From NCBI RefSeq assembly GCF_009389715.1, contig NC_052401.1, positions 5,374,071 to 5,438,070 of the forward strand: a stretch of 64,000 nucleotides of DNA, written 5' to 3'. The notes under the pieces were generated by a model. That model was given only the letters and a program-made list of their open reading frames with translations, searched no databases and was not told the origin of the DNA. Source of the stretch: Phoenix dactylifera. Its lineage: Eukaryota > Streptophyta > Magnoliopsida > Arecales > Arecaceae. Positions within the stretch are counted from its first letter, which is position 1; each line of letters opens with the position of its first letter. Position numbers and translations under genes: made by a program. Below are positions 22,873-35,158 of this stretch, in pieces.

Positions 22873-25132
22873 CATCTGGCTTAAACAAAAAATGATGACC
22901 TAAGAGAGGGTTGAGCCATTAACAGGCAAAGGCTGTACGTTTTAGTAAACAATATTAACCCAAAGAGAATTTCCTCAAAAGGAGTTAACCCAAAGGGAAA
23001 TGCTTACATAACTAGGTAAAATACTCAACAACGTGGTGCTAAGAGATTTACCTGCATCGCACCTGGCATGACTCTAAGCCAAAGTGATCCTGACTCAACC
23101 GAGCTGGTTCAGTTGCCACCTTAGGATGCAAATTGGGACATGCACATAAGCATCCATCAATGGTACTCAATTAGTATGCATGCATTCTACCGCCCAGTCT
23201 TCATTGTGTACAAGCGTACCACCTAACTAGTACCCATGTAGCATCTCCCAGCCCATTAAATAGTCCTCAATTTGGGTGGGCAAAGTTAAGACTACATGCA
23301 TGGCATCAGCATCGCAGGTCCCACTTCAGAGCTGGAAGGGCAGGACACGGGAGTTCTGCATCGCGAGGGAAGGAGCTGCATTTGATGAGTTCTGATCCTT
23401 ACGTAATCATAGTTTGACCGTAACATCACATACGAGGATCCATGCATACATGTATTTAGTCTCACATTGGTTATTCATTAATAGATCTTAGGTGAATCAA
23501 TGAATCTAAATAATATTTTTTAGCTAGTCATTTTATGTTAGATTCTCGATTATTATAAATAGTTTCAGAGAGGATCTGGTTCGGCAACGGTTGTGATACT
23601 TGTGAATCTTTAGTCCGTTGAGGATGTTAGGACTTAAACGAAATAGTATGTAAGGATTTGTTTGCTGGATAGATGTTGTGAACTTATACAGAATCAAAAA
23701 ATCTAAATAATATTTTTTAGCTAGTTATTTTGGATAAGATCTTGAATTATTACATGATATGTATGTGATGATAGTTTGGACCATGACATGTATGTGTGAC
23801 CTCTCCTTAGGGATGCATTGAAGGCACCTGGGTCCTCCTGTGGACAGGCCATGTACTTTATTTTATGTTCCATCGCATTAGACGTAACGTAGTGCTGGCG
23901 GAGCCGGCAAGGTGTCGAGATTGCACTCGGAAGTCGGGAATCCGCTTCATGTTAAGGGATGGAAATGTCGTATGAAACAATTTTTTTGACTTTTATTAGT
24001 AATTAGAAAATTTTGTAAAAAAATATTTTGTTTTATTTTTTCCAAAGGCTAACTTTGTTTTTATTAGTTATTTTATTATTTATTAGAATATATATTTTAT
24101 CATGTTGCACAAGTTTAAATTAGCCAATTGTGCATAACTAATATAGCTTGGCATGCATGGTTTAGTAAAGTTTTTCTGGTACAATTACAATCGACCAAAA
24201 TGGACTATATTGTAAGAGTAATTGAAGGTAACCCATCTTTGTTAAAATGAAAATAAAATTGATTTTTGATCTTTCAAGAGATCCTAATAATTAAAAGTGA
24301 AAAGTAGAATCACGACTAAAATATTTTTATGATGCAAGTGGCACCGGAAGCACAATTGTCGGCCTGGTCAAGGCACAATGTAGATGCATGGCTAGGTGGA
24401 TATCCAGTGTCGTCGAGCATATATAGTTTAAATTACGCTTTATGATTAGGGTTGTTAATGCTGAGTCACACCAACTACTTGACTATATGGTCATGAAAAT
24501 GCTGGTTCAAGCTGTTTTGATACTAGCCATGGAGCTAGTGTTTGTTTACTTTGGATAGTATCACTCTTTGCCACTTGGATGGTCAAGCCTCGAGAGATGA
24601 TATATGGTCGAAGGTGTAGATCTCCTAATTAAAAGAAAAAAGAAGGGGAGAAAAAGATGTTTCAATATGCAGTGCTCCAAACTCATTCAAAGCTTGGCTA
24701 GGTTATCATCTTAATTGGAATTGGTGAAAGTACAGCTACACATAGGCATGGCATATCTAAGCTTGGGCATCAGCCAAGTCTAATTCATATTGATTTAGAT
24801 TAAAATTCGATTAATTTGACTTTGAATACCATGTTTTCGTTCAACAAGATATTTTTTTTGTTTGTTTGGTTCCTATGGAACTCAAACTAGTTCGTTGGAA
24901 ACGTGTCTTAGTTAATTTATGGAAAAATACAAATTGCGAGTACTGATCAGTTTGGATTTTGTTCCCAATGCATGTACGCAATACATGCCATACTTATTCA
25001 TAACATGTTTGATTATTTATTTGAAAATCTGTACTATTTGCCGAGCTTCTTCTTTTTCTTTAACATGGCATTCAAAAATTTTCTAACAACATAAAAATTC
25101 CCAAAAAGTTTACAACACAATATTGTGTGTCT
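22873..25132. other. Intergenic, no gene recognised
   Basis: AT-rich sequence. The stretch 22900-23400 is somewhat richer in GC but shows no motif on either strand. A direct repeat is listed separately. Confidence 0.45.
23493..23752 (+). repeat. Spaced direct repeat of about 60 bp
   Basis: 23493-23555 and 23690-23752 share GAATC...AATCTAAATAAT, ATTTTTTAGCTAGT and a similar TAAGATC/TAGATTCT..ATTATTA tail. Spacing is 197 bp. Origin unknown. Confidence 0.7.
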
Positions 25133-25559
25133 ATATATATATACATAAAGAGAGAGAGCGTGCTACTAGACTTGGTTACACTCAACAAGATCTCTATTTA
25201 GTATTGATCAGATCTAAATCGGACAATGAACATCTCACATCAATGCTCTGAGCTATTGGATATAATATACTCTCTCTACTATTTACATATTAAAAATTAT
25301 TAGACTCAAAAACTTCTAGCCTTTATATTAAGTGTCAAAAATTGGACATTCTAAATAACATAAAATAATGCATTTTTTTTTTGACCACTTGATATATAGG
25401 TTAACGGTCTCCAAATCACATAATTTTTGATATGTAAATAGTATAAGGGTAATAGATTACATCCAACAGTTCGGATCATCGATATAGAATCTCTATCTTC
25501 CGATTTAGACCTGACCGAATTTGAGTACAAATTCACTCGTGTGTGGCCAAGCCGAGCTA

Positions 25560-25606
<47 letters not shown>

Positions 25607-25625
25607 ATATGTGTGTGTGTGTATA
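25133..25625. mobile_element. Fold-back MITE-like element with microsatellite-tipped arms
   Basis: The left arm (about 25150-25320) and right arm (about 25390-25610, inverted) share several blocks in matching order: TCAGrTCTAAATCGGA, GAGCTATTGGATATAAT (right arm GAACTGTTGGATGTAAT) and CTATTTACATATyAAAAAT. The loop is about 60 bp and both tips run into CATAAAGAGAGAGAG / (CT)n tracts. No coding capacity. The ends and target duplication are blurred by the microsatellites. Confidence 0.65.
25562..25612. repeat. (CT)n microsatellite
   Basis: An almost pure CT run at the right tip of the fold-back element, followed by TGTG and TATG units. Confidence 0.9.
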
Positions 25626-27052
25626 GCATATGTGTGTGTATGTATGTATATGTATATTAGTTGTAACATTAGAAACATAAATTTTACTTTGGTTCTATTG
25701 AGAATTAAACATTGTCAGTGTTACATATATTCATATGTCATATCTAAGGCTGGTCAATCTCAAATAAATCATATTCAACACTTGATCTATATTAGGTCTT
25801 AGATTCGGTTGGCTTGGATCAAGTTGACGGGGGATCCATGATGTGGACTAATATGTCAAAAGAATTTAGTTATTCTATAGAGAAAAATTATTGAGATTTT
25901 ACCAGCCTTCCTAATTTTCAAATGACTAATGCCAAGGAGTGATCTCCATGCGGCCTGGGGAAATTTGTGTAATTCTTTTTCCTTTTTTTGGTGACATAGA
26001 GGAGCTGTAACACCATGCGAACCTAAACCCATCCCAACCCATCTAGACTAGAAACTAGTCTTCTAGGCAGACCGAGCCAGGTATTTGGTGCCGGTGTGAG
26101 AGCTGAAACCACTTGGAATCGAGCATAAGGGGTCTCATCCAAGAGGCAATAGGTGATACTATCTGAGGTAATGCGCGAAGTTATGAAATTAGTGTAATTC
26201 ACAAGGTTGATGAGAATCATAGACATATATAGGGTCCATTAGCTCGATGATAAGAAGTTGGTGTAATTTACAATTATTTAGTTCAGTTTAAATATTTTAT
26301 TTGAATTGAGTAATAATAATTAATTAGTATATTTTGACTTATGTTACTTTAGAATAATTGATTCTAAATGATTATGAGATGATTTATTTAGATATTGATT
26401 TAAATTAATCGAAGAATTATCATTAGTGCTTGAGGTTATATGATCAGTAGCCTCGCATGCTTGTATAGTTCGTCCTGCAGGTATGCGGTGTCTAGTACAT
26501 TCTGGTTCGGAGCGTGCCAAAAAATATGGTTGATGTGAATCATGGAGATAGGGTTTAGGTAAACATAAGCATCAAACTACAACCTCTCAACAAATGGCAG
26601 ACACTCATCTTTGTTTGATGTCATGAGTGCCCCCTTCTCCTGTGTCTATGGAGCTGCACCCATCACTAGTAAGGCACCAATCCCGTCATGCCACCTCGTA
26701 AGGCAGCTAAGCCGAGACCCTGGCATTTTTTTTAAAAAAAATTCTGGGATCAGTTTCAATTAATTCTATATGGGGTAGGATTTGATCCGCTTGCAGAGAG
26801 TCGGATTTTGGAAACATCAGCAGGTGTAAGTTGAGAAAATGAGATAGGGAGTAACAAAAGCTATAACATCAAACATTAAATGGATTCATGCCCAACAACC
26901 AAAGAGAGAGGCGCCTCAATTTATTGTTGTGGTTGGCACTGGCGAGAAGCAGCCCCATGCAACACGCCATATTTATTCCCTCTCTAATGTTTTGGCCAAT
27001 TTACTGCATGGAGGCTGGTAATGAGGCAGCTGTTGTTATTAGTATTGGCACC

Positions 27053-27093
<41 letters not shown>

Positions 27094-28751
27094 CAGTTTC
27101 TTTGATTCTTTATGAGAATTAAGGTTCGGGCATGGCCATGAATGCTCACCCACAAGAAGCAGTTCATGATTTCGAGGTAGTTAATGGTGTAGGTACGTAT
27201 ATACATGGATGAAGATTGTCACATGGTGCATGAGAAATTTCAAGAGACGTTTGGACAATGTGTCACTTTCTCTTTCATCCAAATCACGAAAAAAAAAAGA
27301 GAACTTTTTTCTCTAAGCGGAGCAAGCCAATTGCAGGTGGAGTGCAGCACAATGAGCGAATTGCTAGTAGAGCTGTTATACTTGTTCTTTTTGGGTCACA
27401 CAATTAGTTACCTAGGAGTGCAGAGAGCATAACCTCCATAGTTCGGGCTTACCTAAATATTGAAAGACATCAATTCGAGCTTAAATCGACTTACTCTATA
27501 TTATACATATATAGTAATCCTAAAAGAAGAAAGCAATTGAGTGTTTAGTGACCTGATGTATCGACCATGCAATTTCTAGTTTTCTATAGCAACTTTTGCA
27601 CCGCCTCTATTCGTGGACGTATGTCGACAGGCCAAACCATATAATTATCGTACATGTTTTTATTTTTATTTTTATTTTGTTCTTATTTCGTTATTCTCCT
27701 TACCTATTGCAACAAGTATAGTTCAAAGTTCAAAGAATTGTTATCATAATATGCCAAGTGGCTAATTGCCATGGCTAATTGTACGTAAGCAAAGTTATCT
27801 ACTTAATTGACTAACCTTGCATATCATCTTTGGAGCACATGTTTTTGAATGTAGCCCTTGATGAAGTTAAAACTACTTTGTATCTTTCATTCACCTAAGT
27901 CACAGTAGGAGAGAGAAAACAAAGCAGAAGATACACAATATGCCAAGTGGTAGTTTTTATTCTCCCAATACTGAAACCACATGCTAATGTCTACAAAGAA
28001 TGGCAATTATAGTTTCTTAATTAGATGTAGGAAGACAATGGATCAACATCATCTCTAAAATGTAACTACGAATAGAATGGTGGTAGATAATTGTTGAGGC
28101 TTGGAACTGCCCAAAAAATTACTCAATCAAATAGTTTCATAACAAGACATCCCATTTAATTCCCATATTAGCTTCAATCACCAATGTTTCTTTGGTGATA
28201 CTTGAATGCAACAAATTAAGCTAGTGGAGTGAGAGATAATGAGAGCATAAAAAGGGGGTGGGGGGGATGTAATTAAGTGCCCCGGCGTGGGGTTAGCAAA
28301 GAATCCGATTGGGTGGGTCTCTTTTTGGTAAAACGATTTGGGTGGTTCATGGGCGCATTGTGACGAGAATACTCCAACCGTGGAGGGAGGTTTTAAATGG
28401 TGTGGAGGAGGAGAGATTTGAGGCATTTAAGGTCACTCTACTCGTCACTTTTAATGCTAGCCTGCCCTCCTTTTAATGGGGTTGGATGGAGCCCATTTAA
28501 GAACCCTCTTTAGTATCCATGCCCCCTCCTGCATGACCCCATCATTCAAAAGGGAGAGAGAACTCCCCGTTTCACACCACAAGCCAAGCGCTCCCTGCAG
28601 TTCTCTTATCTTCTTCGTTCGCATGCCTCTTCTTCTCTCTCTGTGTAAATTGCTCTTTTTGTGAAGAAAGATCAAGGAGTTGATACAGCACAAGGAGTTC
28701 TCCGTAGGAGAAAGCAAGGAGAAGGTGGGCAGGGAGCAAACTTTGAAGGTG
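25626..28751. other. Intergenic and CFL1-like upstream region
   Basis: No gene recognised. There is a (CT)n run at 27055-27084. The 200 bp before the ATG at 28752 are probably the 5' UTR of the CFL1-like gene. They contain a TTG-initiated in-frame extension (from 28680) that need not be translated. No TATA box is convincing enough to place. Confidence 0.5.
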
Positions 28752-29194
28752 ATGGATCAAATAGAGCTATCTCTAGGCCCGTCTTTATCTAACTTTGTCA
28801 AGAGTGCGAAAAGCTCGTCTTCGGAATCAGATACTAACTCTCGGAGGAAGCGAAAGCATGCATGGGATGAGCCCATGACACAAACTAGCATCGAACTTCA
28901 GCTTAATGACCCCTTGCCCTTTGATTGGGAGCAGTGCCTAGACCTAAAGGCAAGCATCCCTCTCCCCCCCCCCCCCCCCCCCTCTCTCTCTCTCTCTCCA
29001 TATATATATATATATATGTATGTATGTATGTATCTCACTCACTCACACAACTCGCGCACACATTCTTTTTAGGAACATATACATATACTTCCAGTAAGAT
29101 ACTTATATAATTACACTATTTTCATATAGTATGACCCACCTCGTTCTTATCCTTAGCATCAGAATGATGCTTCATGATGTTGTCATGATCTCTC

Positions 29195-29237
<43 letters not shown>

Positions 29238-29739
29238 GTTAAATAAGTTAACCACGATGTCATGACATTATCCTTAACAGATAGACTCTGATGATATCGA
29301 AATGATAATCTTTATAAAACGATGTCAACATGTTGTTATGATTGGTTTCGTCCCTATCAAATGATCTCTATAACCTGTCTGAATTATCCTGCGGCAGTCT
29401 GGAAGGATGTACTACTTGAATAGGAAAACATTGAAGAAGAGCTGGATCAGACCCAAGGAGCAAAAGCTAGACTTGGAGCTCAACATCTCGACCCTCCCAA
29501 GCTCAGAAGAGGAGGCTAGCACCACAGCTCCAGAGGAACCAAAGAAGCACAACAATTCAAGTGGCAACATGGTTGCGGTTGTGTGCATAAACTGCCATCT
29601 CCTCGTCATGATCTGCAGGTCATCTCCATCATGCCCGAATTGCAAGTACGTGCATGCATGGCTGCCGACAGCACACCAATCATCTCCTCGCAAGATGGAG
29701 GCTGCGAAGCCTTTGGAAACCCTAAGCCTCCTCCACTAG
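28752..29739 (+). CDS. CFL1: CFL1-like WW-domain protein, two exons
   Basis: Exon 1 is 28752-28949 and exon 2 is 29398-29739, giving 179 residues. The N-terminus MDQIELSLGPS is followed by a basic KRKHAW region. A WW-type domain then spans the junction: DPLPFDWEQCLDLK, then SGRMYYLNRKTLKKSW (about 55-82). EQKLDLELNIS follows. A C-terminal Cys cluster CINC...CPNC (about 134-157) resembles a small zinc-binding motif. This order matches plant CURLY FLAG LEAF 1-type proteins, which regulate cuticle development together with HD-ZIP IV factors (family knowledge). The intron begins GCAAGC, so it appears to be a GC-AG intron. Reading on to a GT site would insert Pro/Ser/Tyr low-complexity sequence into the WW domain. 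The donor is followed within 20 bp by a C-run and (CT)n(TA)n(GTAT)n repeats. The ATG at 28752 is the first Met before the conserved N-terminus. Confidence 0.86.
28964..29031. repeat. Compound C/CT/TA/TATG microsatellite in the CFL1-like intron
   Basis: About 19 C residues, then (CT)n, (TA)n and TATG units, starting 14 bp after the GC donor. A second (CT)n run is at about 29195-29232. The exact lengths may be unreliable. Confidence 0.9.
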
Positions 29740-31862
29740 CTAGCACCCATATATATCAATGTGGAGAACCCAAGTAGGGACTCAAGTAGTGTTTAGGGAC
29801 CCCGATAATAAGATCAGGTTCAGTGTAAAAGAAGGTGTATTAATAATATGATAGAGCTAGTGGGACAGATGTGGATATAAACTTTCAAGCTAAGGACTTG
29901 ATGATGGTTGTTACAAGGTATCAATGAGGGAGATGGAAAAAAAAGAAGTGGCAATGGACAGTCCTGCATGCACATTAAAAGCTCGGTCTCTCTTTGTTCC
30001 AAAATGCACTGCTTGAATGGTAGTTTGGGCTAGTGGATGAAGGGGGTGCGAATGCCATCTCCAGTGTAACACATTCCATTCCCTTGTCTCCTGTTTCTAC
30101 TACATATGGAGCTAGACTGACTGCAGGAGTTAAAAATCTGTGCCCCCAAAAAACTGGCACTCTCTGCTAAGAATTGGGGAGTGGGATATGCATCCACATC
30201 ATTTTGGAACACCTCCCTAGGCTGATGCCAATGCATTTCCCCATAAAATGGATTACTTAATTGTCTGATAAGTTAAGCCCACAAATCTGGACCATCCTCC
30301 AAAAAGAGGGGGCCACAATAAGAAGCTTGTGGTCTGCCTGGTGTCTTCATGTGCTAACTTTTGGATTGGAGTGTTGATGCAAGTAACTAGCTATGACTAG
30401 TACTGGTACTTGTGTCTACTGGGCCATATCTTTGGTTAGAGGGTCAACACAGTTGGTGACATCAATCTTAGAATATGGGAATTGTTGGACTGTCTGCAGA
30501 AATTTTGTTCAATAAAGATTTCCCATGCCTCTAAAAGAACACACAATTCTCTATTAATTCAGCATCATTTGGTTGCAAAAGCAAATCCAAATACTTGTGG
30601 ATGACACATTAATCTAATAGTTTTGCTAAGCCAATTCTACTAACTTTTATCATCCATGGATCATGAAGAGTCTTAACCTGCTGAGCATTAGCGATTGCAA
30701 GTAATATTGGTTGTTCAAGTCCGAAATTACCCCACCAATAGGTAATATTTTTCAAGCATTTGTTCCAATAGAGCCCAGAAGAGAGATTCCAACAAATCTA
30801 TGCGAATTGCAAACAAGTTCTTACAAAAAATATATCTGAACTATTTAGGACATGTGATACCAGGTGGAATGACCCTGTTGAATTTAAGCACAGAACAAGA
30901 ATGAAATTTAGATTGCCCGAATATAAACGAACAGCTGTAGACAACTGAATGGCAGGATTTAGATTGCAAATATTCCTTTTGATATTCAGGAGTACAGGAA
31001 TATCAAGATACCTTATTTAATACAATTATTTGAAAGAATCTCACGAAAGATTGGCTTTCTATGGATTTAATTCAGCAATATCCTAGCTAAATTTGCTGTC
31101 CTCAACAGTTGAACAACTAGGAATGATAAGGTCATTCATCCACATCATTATTCCTTGCATGGCTTGTGGTTGTAGATCCATTGGTGTTCTCTTCAATTGT
31201 AAGCAGAAGTTATGAAGCAGTACCTTCTGGAATATGGTTCACATGTTTCACTGCAGAAGAACCAGGTACATTTAGATCGAGAACTGTTCCTAAGTCCACA
31301 AAAACAAGCTTCTTCGGGACCACATCAAAAAAGCCAGAAATAGTGAGAGGCCGTGTGTAATCCAACAAGAGCAACCATTGATGCACATCTCTGATTAAAG
31401 CAGGGTGTAGATTTCTGATACCAACCACAAAACACTGTCCACAGATCACATTGAGAATAACTAAGTTCAATAATAAGGCATTGATGACGTTTCATCTTGA
31501 TACATCTCTCCATGTAATTTCTCAAAAAGGAGGCACCTCTCCACGAAAACCAATTTAGGCATGATCAATATGGACCTTCCATAAAATGACTGTAACACAG
31601 AAATTTCAGTTCCTGATCAAAAACTTCGCATTTGACCATCATGCACATCTAAAACCACGTTACTTTATAAACAGAGCATTTTGTAGTCTGCACCCACAAG
31701 ACCAGGGATCTTCTCACCTTCAATTGAGCTAGAAGGTTTATTCGGCTGTTCTATGTACCCGATACCCTTTCCTAGTTGAGGTTGTGCATGATTCCTGCCA
31801 ATTTCCATGAAGTGCTTATCTTGATGTTTGTAGAAACATCATCACCAATCTCCTATAAGAGT
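29740..31862. other. Intergenic between convergent CFL1-like and PPR genes
   Basis: It holds the presumed 3' UTRs of the two convergent genes. No conserved exon, inverted-repeat element or RNA gene is seen. The short frame at 31210-31470 has no recognisable motif. Confidence 0.5.
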
Positions 31863-33854
31863 TCAAGACTTTGGAACATAGCCTTCTATCCTTAATTGCA
31901 AGTATATGTTATCCAAAGTCAGATATATGTCTTTTGACCGAACATGTGATATGTCTGCGACAAAGAACTCATGGAACTTCCCATCCACCTCTATTGAGCT
32001 GCAGCCAGGAGTCTTCTTAACTCCCCTGTCTCTCATCATCCTCCTCACCTTCTTCACATCATCCCATTTGTTTCTGGTAGCATACATACTTGATAGGAGC
32101 ACATAGATACCACTATCTCCAGGATCCAAACCTAATAATTTATCCCCTGCATACTTTCCCAATTCTACATTACCATGCATGCGGCATGCATTAAGAAGAG
32201 CACCCCACCCTGCTTCATCTGGTTCCATGGGCGTGCTCCTTGCCAACTCATAGGCATCTTCCAGGAGCCCAACTTTACCAAGCAGGTCTATCTGGCATGC
32301 ATAATGTACCGACTTGGGTTCAAGACCGAAGATGGATTTCATGTCTTTAAAATGCCTTTGGCCTTCCACAACTAAGCCAGCATGACTACATGCAGATAAA
32401 ACTCCTACAAACGTGATATCATCAGGGACCATCCCCTTACTCTTCAAATGCTCAAAAAGGATTAGGGCCTCTTTGCCATAACCATGAACTGCATATGCCA
32501 TGATCATAGCATTCCAAGATACTATGTCCCTCTCTGGCATCTCATTAAACAACCTAGCTGCGGCCTTAATATCTCCGCATTTGGCATACATGTCTATGAA
32601 TGCATTTGCCAGATTCATGCGGAGTTTGATTATTTTTCCATTAATGAAATGGTCATATATCCATCTACCAAGATCCAAGCAACCGGATTGAGCACATGCT
32701 GAAAGCACACTCACTAGAGTGGCATCTATAGGTTTTACACGCATCGCAATCATCTCATGGAACAAGTCTAGTGCTTCTTTAGCATGATTTGATTGGGCAT
32801 ATGCTGCAATCATACTACTCCAAGATACAGCATTCCTTTCTGGCATACTATCAAAAAACTTCCTTGCGAGTTGTAAATCACCGCATTTAGCATATGCATT
32901 GACCATGCTAGTCCACGAGAAAACGTCCTTGATTCCCATGCTATCAAAAACCTCCCTTGCAGAATCTACACAGTCACATTTCCCATACATATCCACCAAT
33001 GCATTCATCAAATTAATCGTGACATTCAAGTCGCTTTTCCGTATGTACTCATGCACCAATTTTCCCAATCTCAGATGACCCAATTGAGAGATGGCTGAAA
33101 GCACAGTGATCATAGTGACCTCATTCGGTTGGATACTCATCAATAACATTCGGTAGAAGAGCCTCAGTGCCTCATCAGGCAGGCCTTTCTGCGAGTATCC
33201 ATCAATCATCGTCGTCCAAGAAACCACATCTCGTTGACACAGTTCATCGAACACTTTCCTTGCAGACTCCAACAGCCCATTTTTCACATAGAAGTGCGTC
33301 AAACCATTCTGCACTAGCAAATCCGAATCGAACCCAAGCTTAAAAATCATGCAGTGGATTTCCTCACCCAAAAATACTTCCGAGAACTGCTCGCAAGCCT
33401 TGAGTACAAAAACTAATGTCCGGCTATCCATCACGACGTGTGCGCGGATCATTTGACAGAACAAGAAGAGGCTCGAACGGGGAAGTTGTGCTTTTGTGTA
33501 TCCCCTGATCATGGTGTTCCAGATATAGGTATTGGGGTCGGGGATTTGCGCGAAGACTAGGCGGGCGTGGTTGAGGTCGCCGTAGTCGGAGAGGACGCAG
33601 AAGGCCAGGACGCGGCTGGCGGGGAAGCGGTGGGCAAGGAGCCCGGTCCGGGTCATGTGGGCTTGGATTTGTTTCAATTCAGCCATGGAATTACAGGATT
33701 CCATGATGGATAAGACCGGGTGGGTGATGATGAGCTTGTGGTTTGAATTCCACTCCGGTTTTGCTGAAGAAGAGAAGAATTCGAGGAGGATTCGGGGGAG
33801 AAAGCGGGCTTTGAGTGGAGAGGTGGGGAGGCGTGGGAGGAGGGGAGGTGGCAT
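31863..33854 (-). CDS. PLS-class pentatricopeptide repeat protein, E/E+ subgroup
   Basis: A single-exon gene. The frame is open back to 33992, but the Met at 33854 (MPPPLLPRLP, 663 residues) is preferred because it begins an Arg/Ser-rich leader typical of organelle targeting. The upstream alternative adds 46 unconserved residues. The body is a chain of P, L and S PPR motifs, e.g. IWNTMIRGYTKA, VVSWTTMIDGYSQKG, NALVDMYGKC, SWSSMIAAYAQ, NAFIDMYAKCGDIKAA and SWNAMIMAYAVHG. The E motif follows (GWGALLNACRMHGNVELG, VLLSSMYA, MRDRGVKKTPGCSSIEV), then an E+ segment ending GYVPKS. No DYW deaminase domain follows, and the DNA past the stop shows no remnant of one. Such proteins bind specific RNA sites in mitochondria or plastids and support C-to-U editing. 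The target cannot be told from sequence. Confidence 0.95.
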   Translation of the reverse strand: MPPPLLPRLPTSPLKARFLPRILLEFFSSSAKPEWNSNHKLIITHPVLSIMESCNSMAELKQIQAHMTRTGLLAHRFPASRVLAFCVLSDYGDLNHARLVFAQIPDPNTYIWNTMIRGYTKAQLPRSSLFLFCQMIRAHVVMDSRTLVFVLKACEQFSEVFLGEEIHCMIFKLGFDSDLLVQNGLTHFYVKNGLLESARKVFDELCQRDVVSWTTMIDGYSQKGLPDEALRLFYRMLLMSIQPNEVTMITVLSAISQLGHLRLGKLVHEYIRKSDLNVTINLMNALVDMYGKCDCVDSAREVFDSMGIKDVFSWTSMVNAYAKCGDLQLARKFFDSMPERNAVSWSSMIAAYAQSNHAKEALDLFHEMIAMRVKPIDATLVSVLSACAQSGCLDLGRWIYDHFINGKIIKLRMNLANAFIDMYAKCGDIKAAARLFNEMPERDIVSWNAMIMAYAVHGYGKEALILFEHLKSKGMVPDDITFVGVLSACSHAGLVVEGQRHFKDMKSIFGLEPKSVHYACQIDLLGKVGLLEDAYELARSTPMEPDEAGWGALLNACRMHGNVELGKYAGDKLLGLDPGDSGIYVLLSSMYATRNKWDDVKKVRRMMRDRGVKKTPGCSSIEVDGKFHEFFVADISHVRSKDIYLTLDNIYLQLRIEGYVPKS

Positions 33855-34245
33855 CGGTGAGAGGAAGGTGTTCTCATGGTAGCTAGAATTTGGAATAAGC
33901 CTGGAATAAGGCGGCAGGATAAGGTAGCCGTTGGTCATGCTGCAAGCTTTAAAATGGTAGCATCGGTGGATCCGTTCATCTTGTCCGTCCATTCAGAGCG
34001 ATTTAGATCTTTGGTGGAAAAAAAAAAGAAGAATTGCCAAGAGTTTGGAATGGATTGGAACAACTAAAAATAAAAAGAATACTAGTAAAAATAATAAAGA
34101 CAAAAATATTGATTTTTTATATATTTATTCATGTAAAAGTAATCAAGATAGAAAAAAGAAAAATAAAGAAAAGCAAAAATGAACAGCATTAATTAACGAA
34201 ATATAGAGTATTATTCGATTTGTAGTTATTAGTTCTAGTGAATTA

Positions 34246-34299
34246 GTTGAGAATAGTTGTGGAATTATAAATAAGTTGAGAATAGTTGTGGAATTATAA
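34246..34299 (+). repeat. Perfect 25-bp tandem duplication
   Basis: The unit beginning GTTGAGAATAGTTGTGG occurs at 34246-34270 and 34275-34299, separated by 4 bp. It lies about 390 bp upstream of the PPR start. Confidence 0.95.
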
Positions 34300-34688
34300 G
34301 TTAAATGTTTTGTGCATGCCCGATACTAATAACCTATCTTCAAATAAGTGTCATTATCTAGCCATACTACAACCTTATGCCAAAGTTGATGACACGACAA
34401 ATGTGAAATTTTTTTTGAAGAAGTTCAATTTTTTTTTTTTTGAACTGCTGGGATCCGGCAATGGAGTTGCTATTTAGCTCACATTGTTATGATTAAAGGT
34501 TAAATTGAGATTTTGCAAATCTTAATTGAGATACTTTGAGGATAAAACTTTTATAGGCATAATTTATATTGCATAGAATCTCAACTATCATAATATTGTG
34601 ATCAAATTAATAATCTTCTTTGAGCCTTCCCACTGACAGGATTCGCATGGAGTGGCTACCTCAATCTCTTCTGAATCCTGTTTCTTTA

Positions 34689-35158
34689 GGGCTCGTTTGG
34701 TTCGCGGAAAAAGAAGAGAGGAAATTGCGGTCAATAGAAAAGTAATGAGATGCCTCTTGTTTGATTGGAGTTTTCAAAGGAAAGAGATAGAAAAGTTGTA
34801 TTCCCATGGAAATATGATTCCCACGTTTCATGGAAAAGTCTTTCCCATGAAAAATATGAAAAAATTATTTTCCCATGAGCCAAAAATCACTCTATTTTTA
34901 TTTTTTCCTAAAAAAACCCTTCAGCATTAAAGAGGAATTAATGACCTAATTTTTATTAAGGGTACAATAGGAATTACACATAACTTTTACAGAAAAGTGG
35001 ATGGTCAACCAAACATAAGCACTTTGTAAATCTGTCATTTTTCTATTATCAACCAAACATGTCAAAAATACTTTTCTAGGCATCCTCTTCTCAGGAATCT
35101 ACTTTCCATGATTCATATTATTATGAGGAAAAATACTTTCTGCGAACCAAACAAGCCC
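34689..35158. mobile_element. Tourist-like (PIF/Harbinger) MITE, 470 bp
   Basis: The left end GGGCTCGTTTGGTTCGCGGA and inverted right end GGGCTTGTTTGGTTCGCAGA differ at two of 20 positions. They are flanked by TTA on both sides (34686-34688 and 35159-35161), the standard PIF/Harbinger target duplication. The interior repeats TTTCCATGG / CCATGAAA units and (C)AACCAAACAT. No coding frame. It sits upstream of the PPR gene. Confidence 0.9.

Noticed and set aside
28680..28751. In-frame N-terminal extension of the CFL1-like protein starting at a TTG
   Set aside because: It lacks an ATG; the conserved N-terminus starts at the ATG at 28752.
28950..29072. Read-through of the CFL1-like exon 1 into Pro/Ser/Tyr repeats
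   Set aside because: It would break the WW domain, which continues perfectly at 29398.
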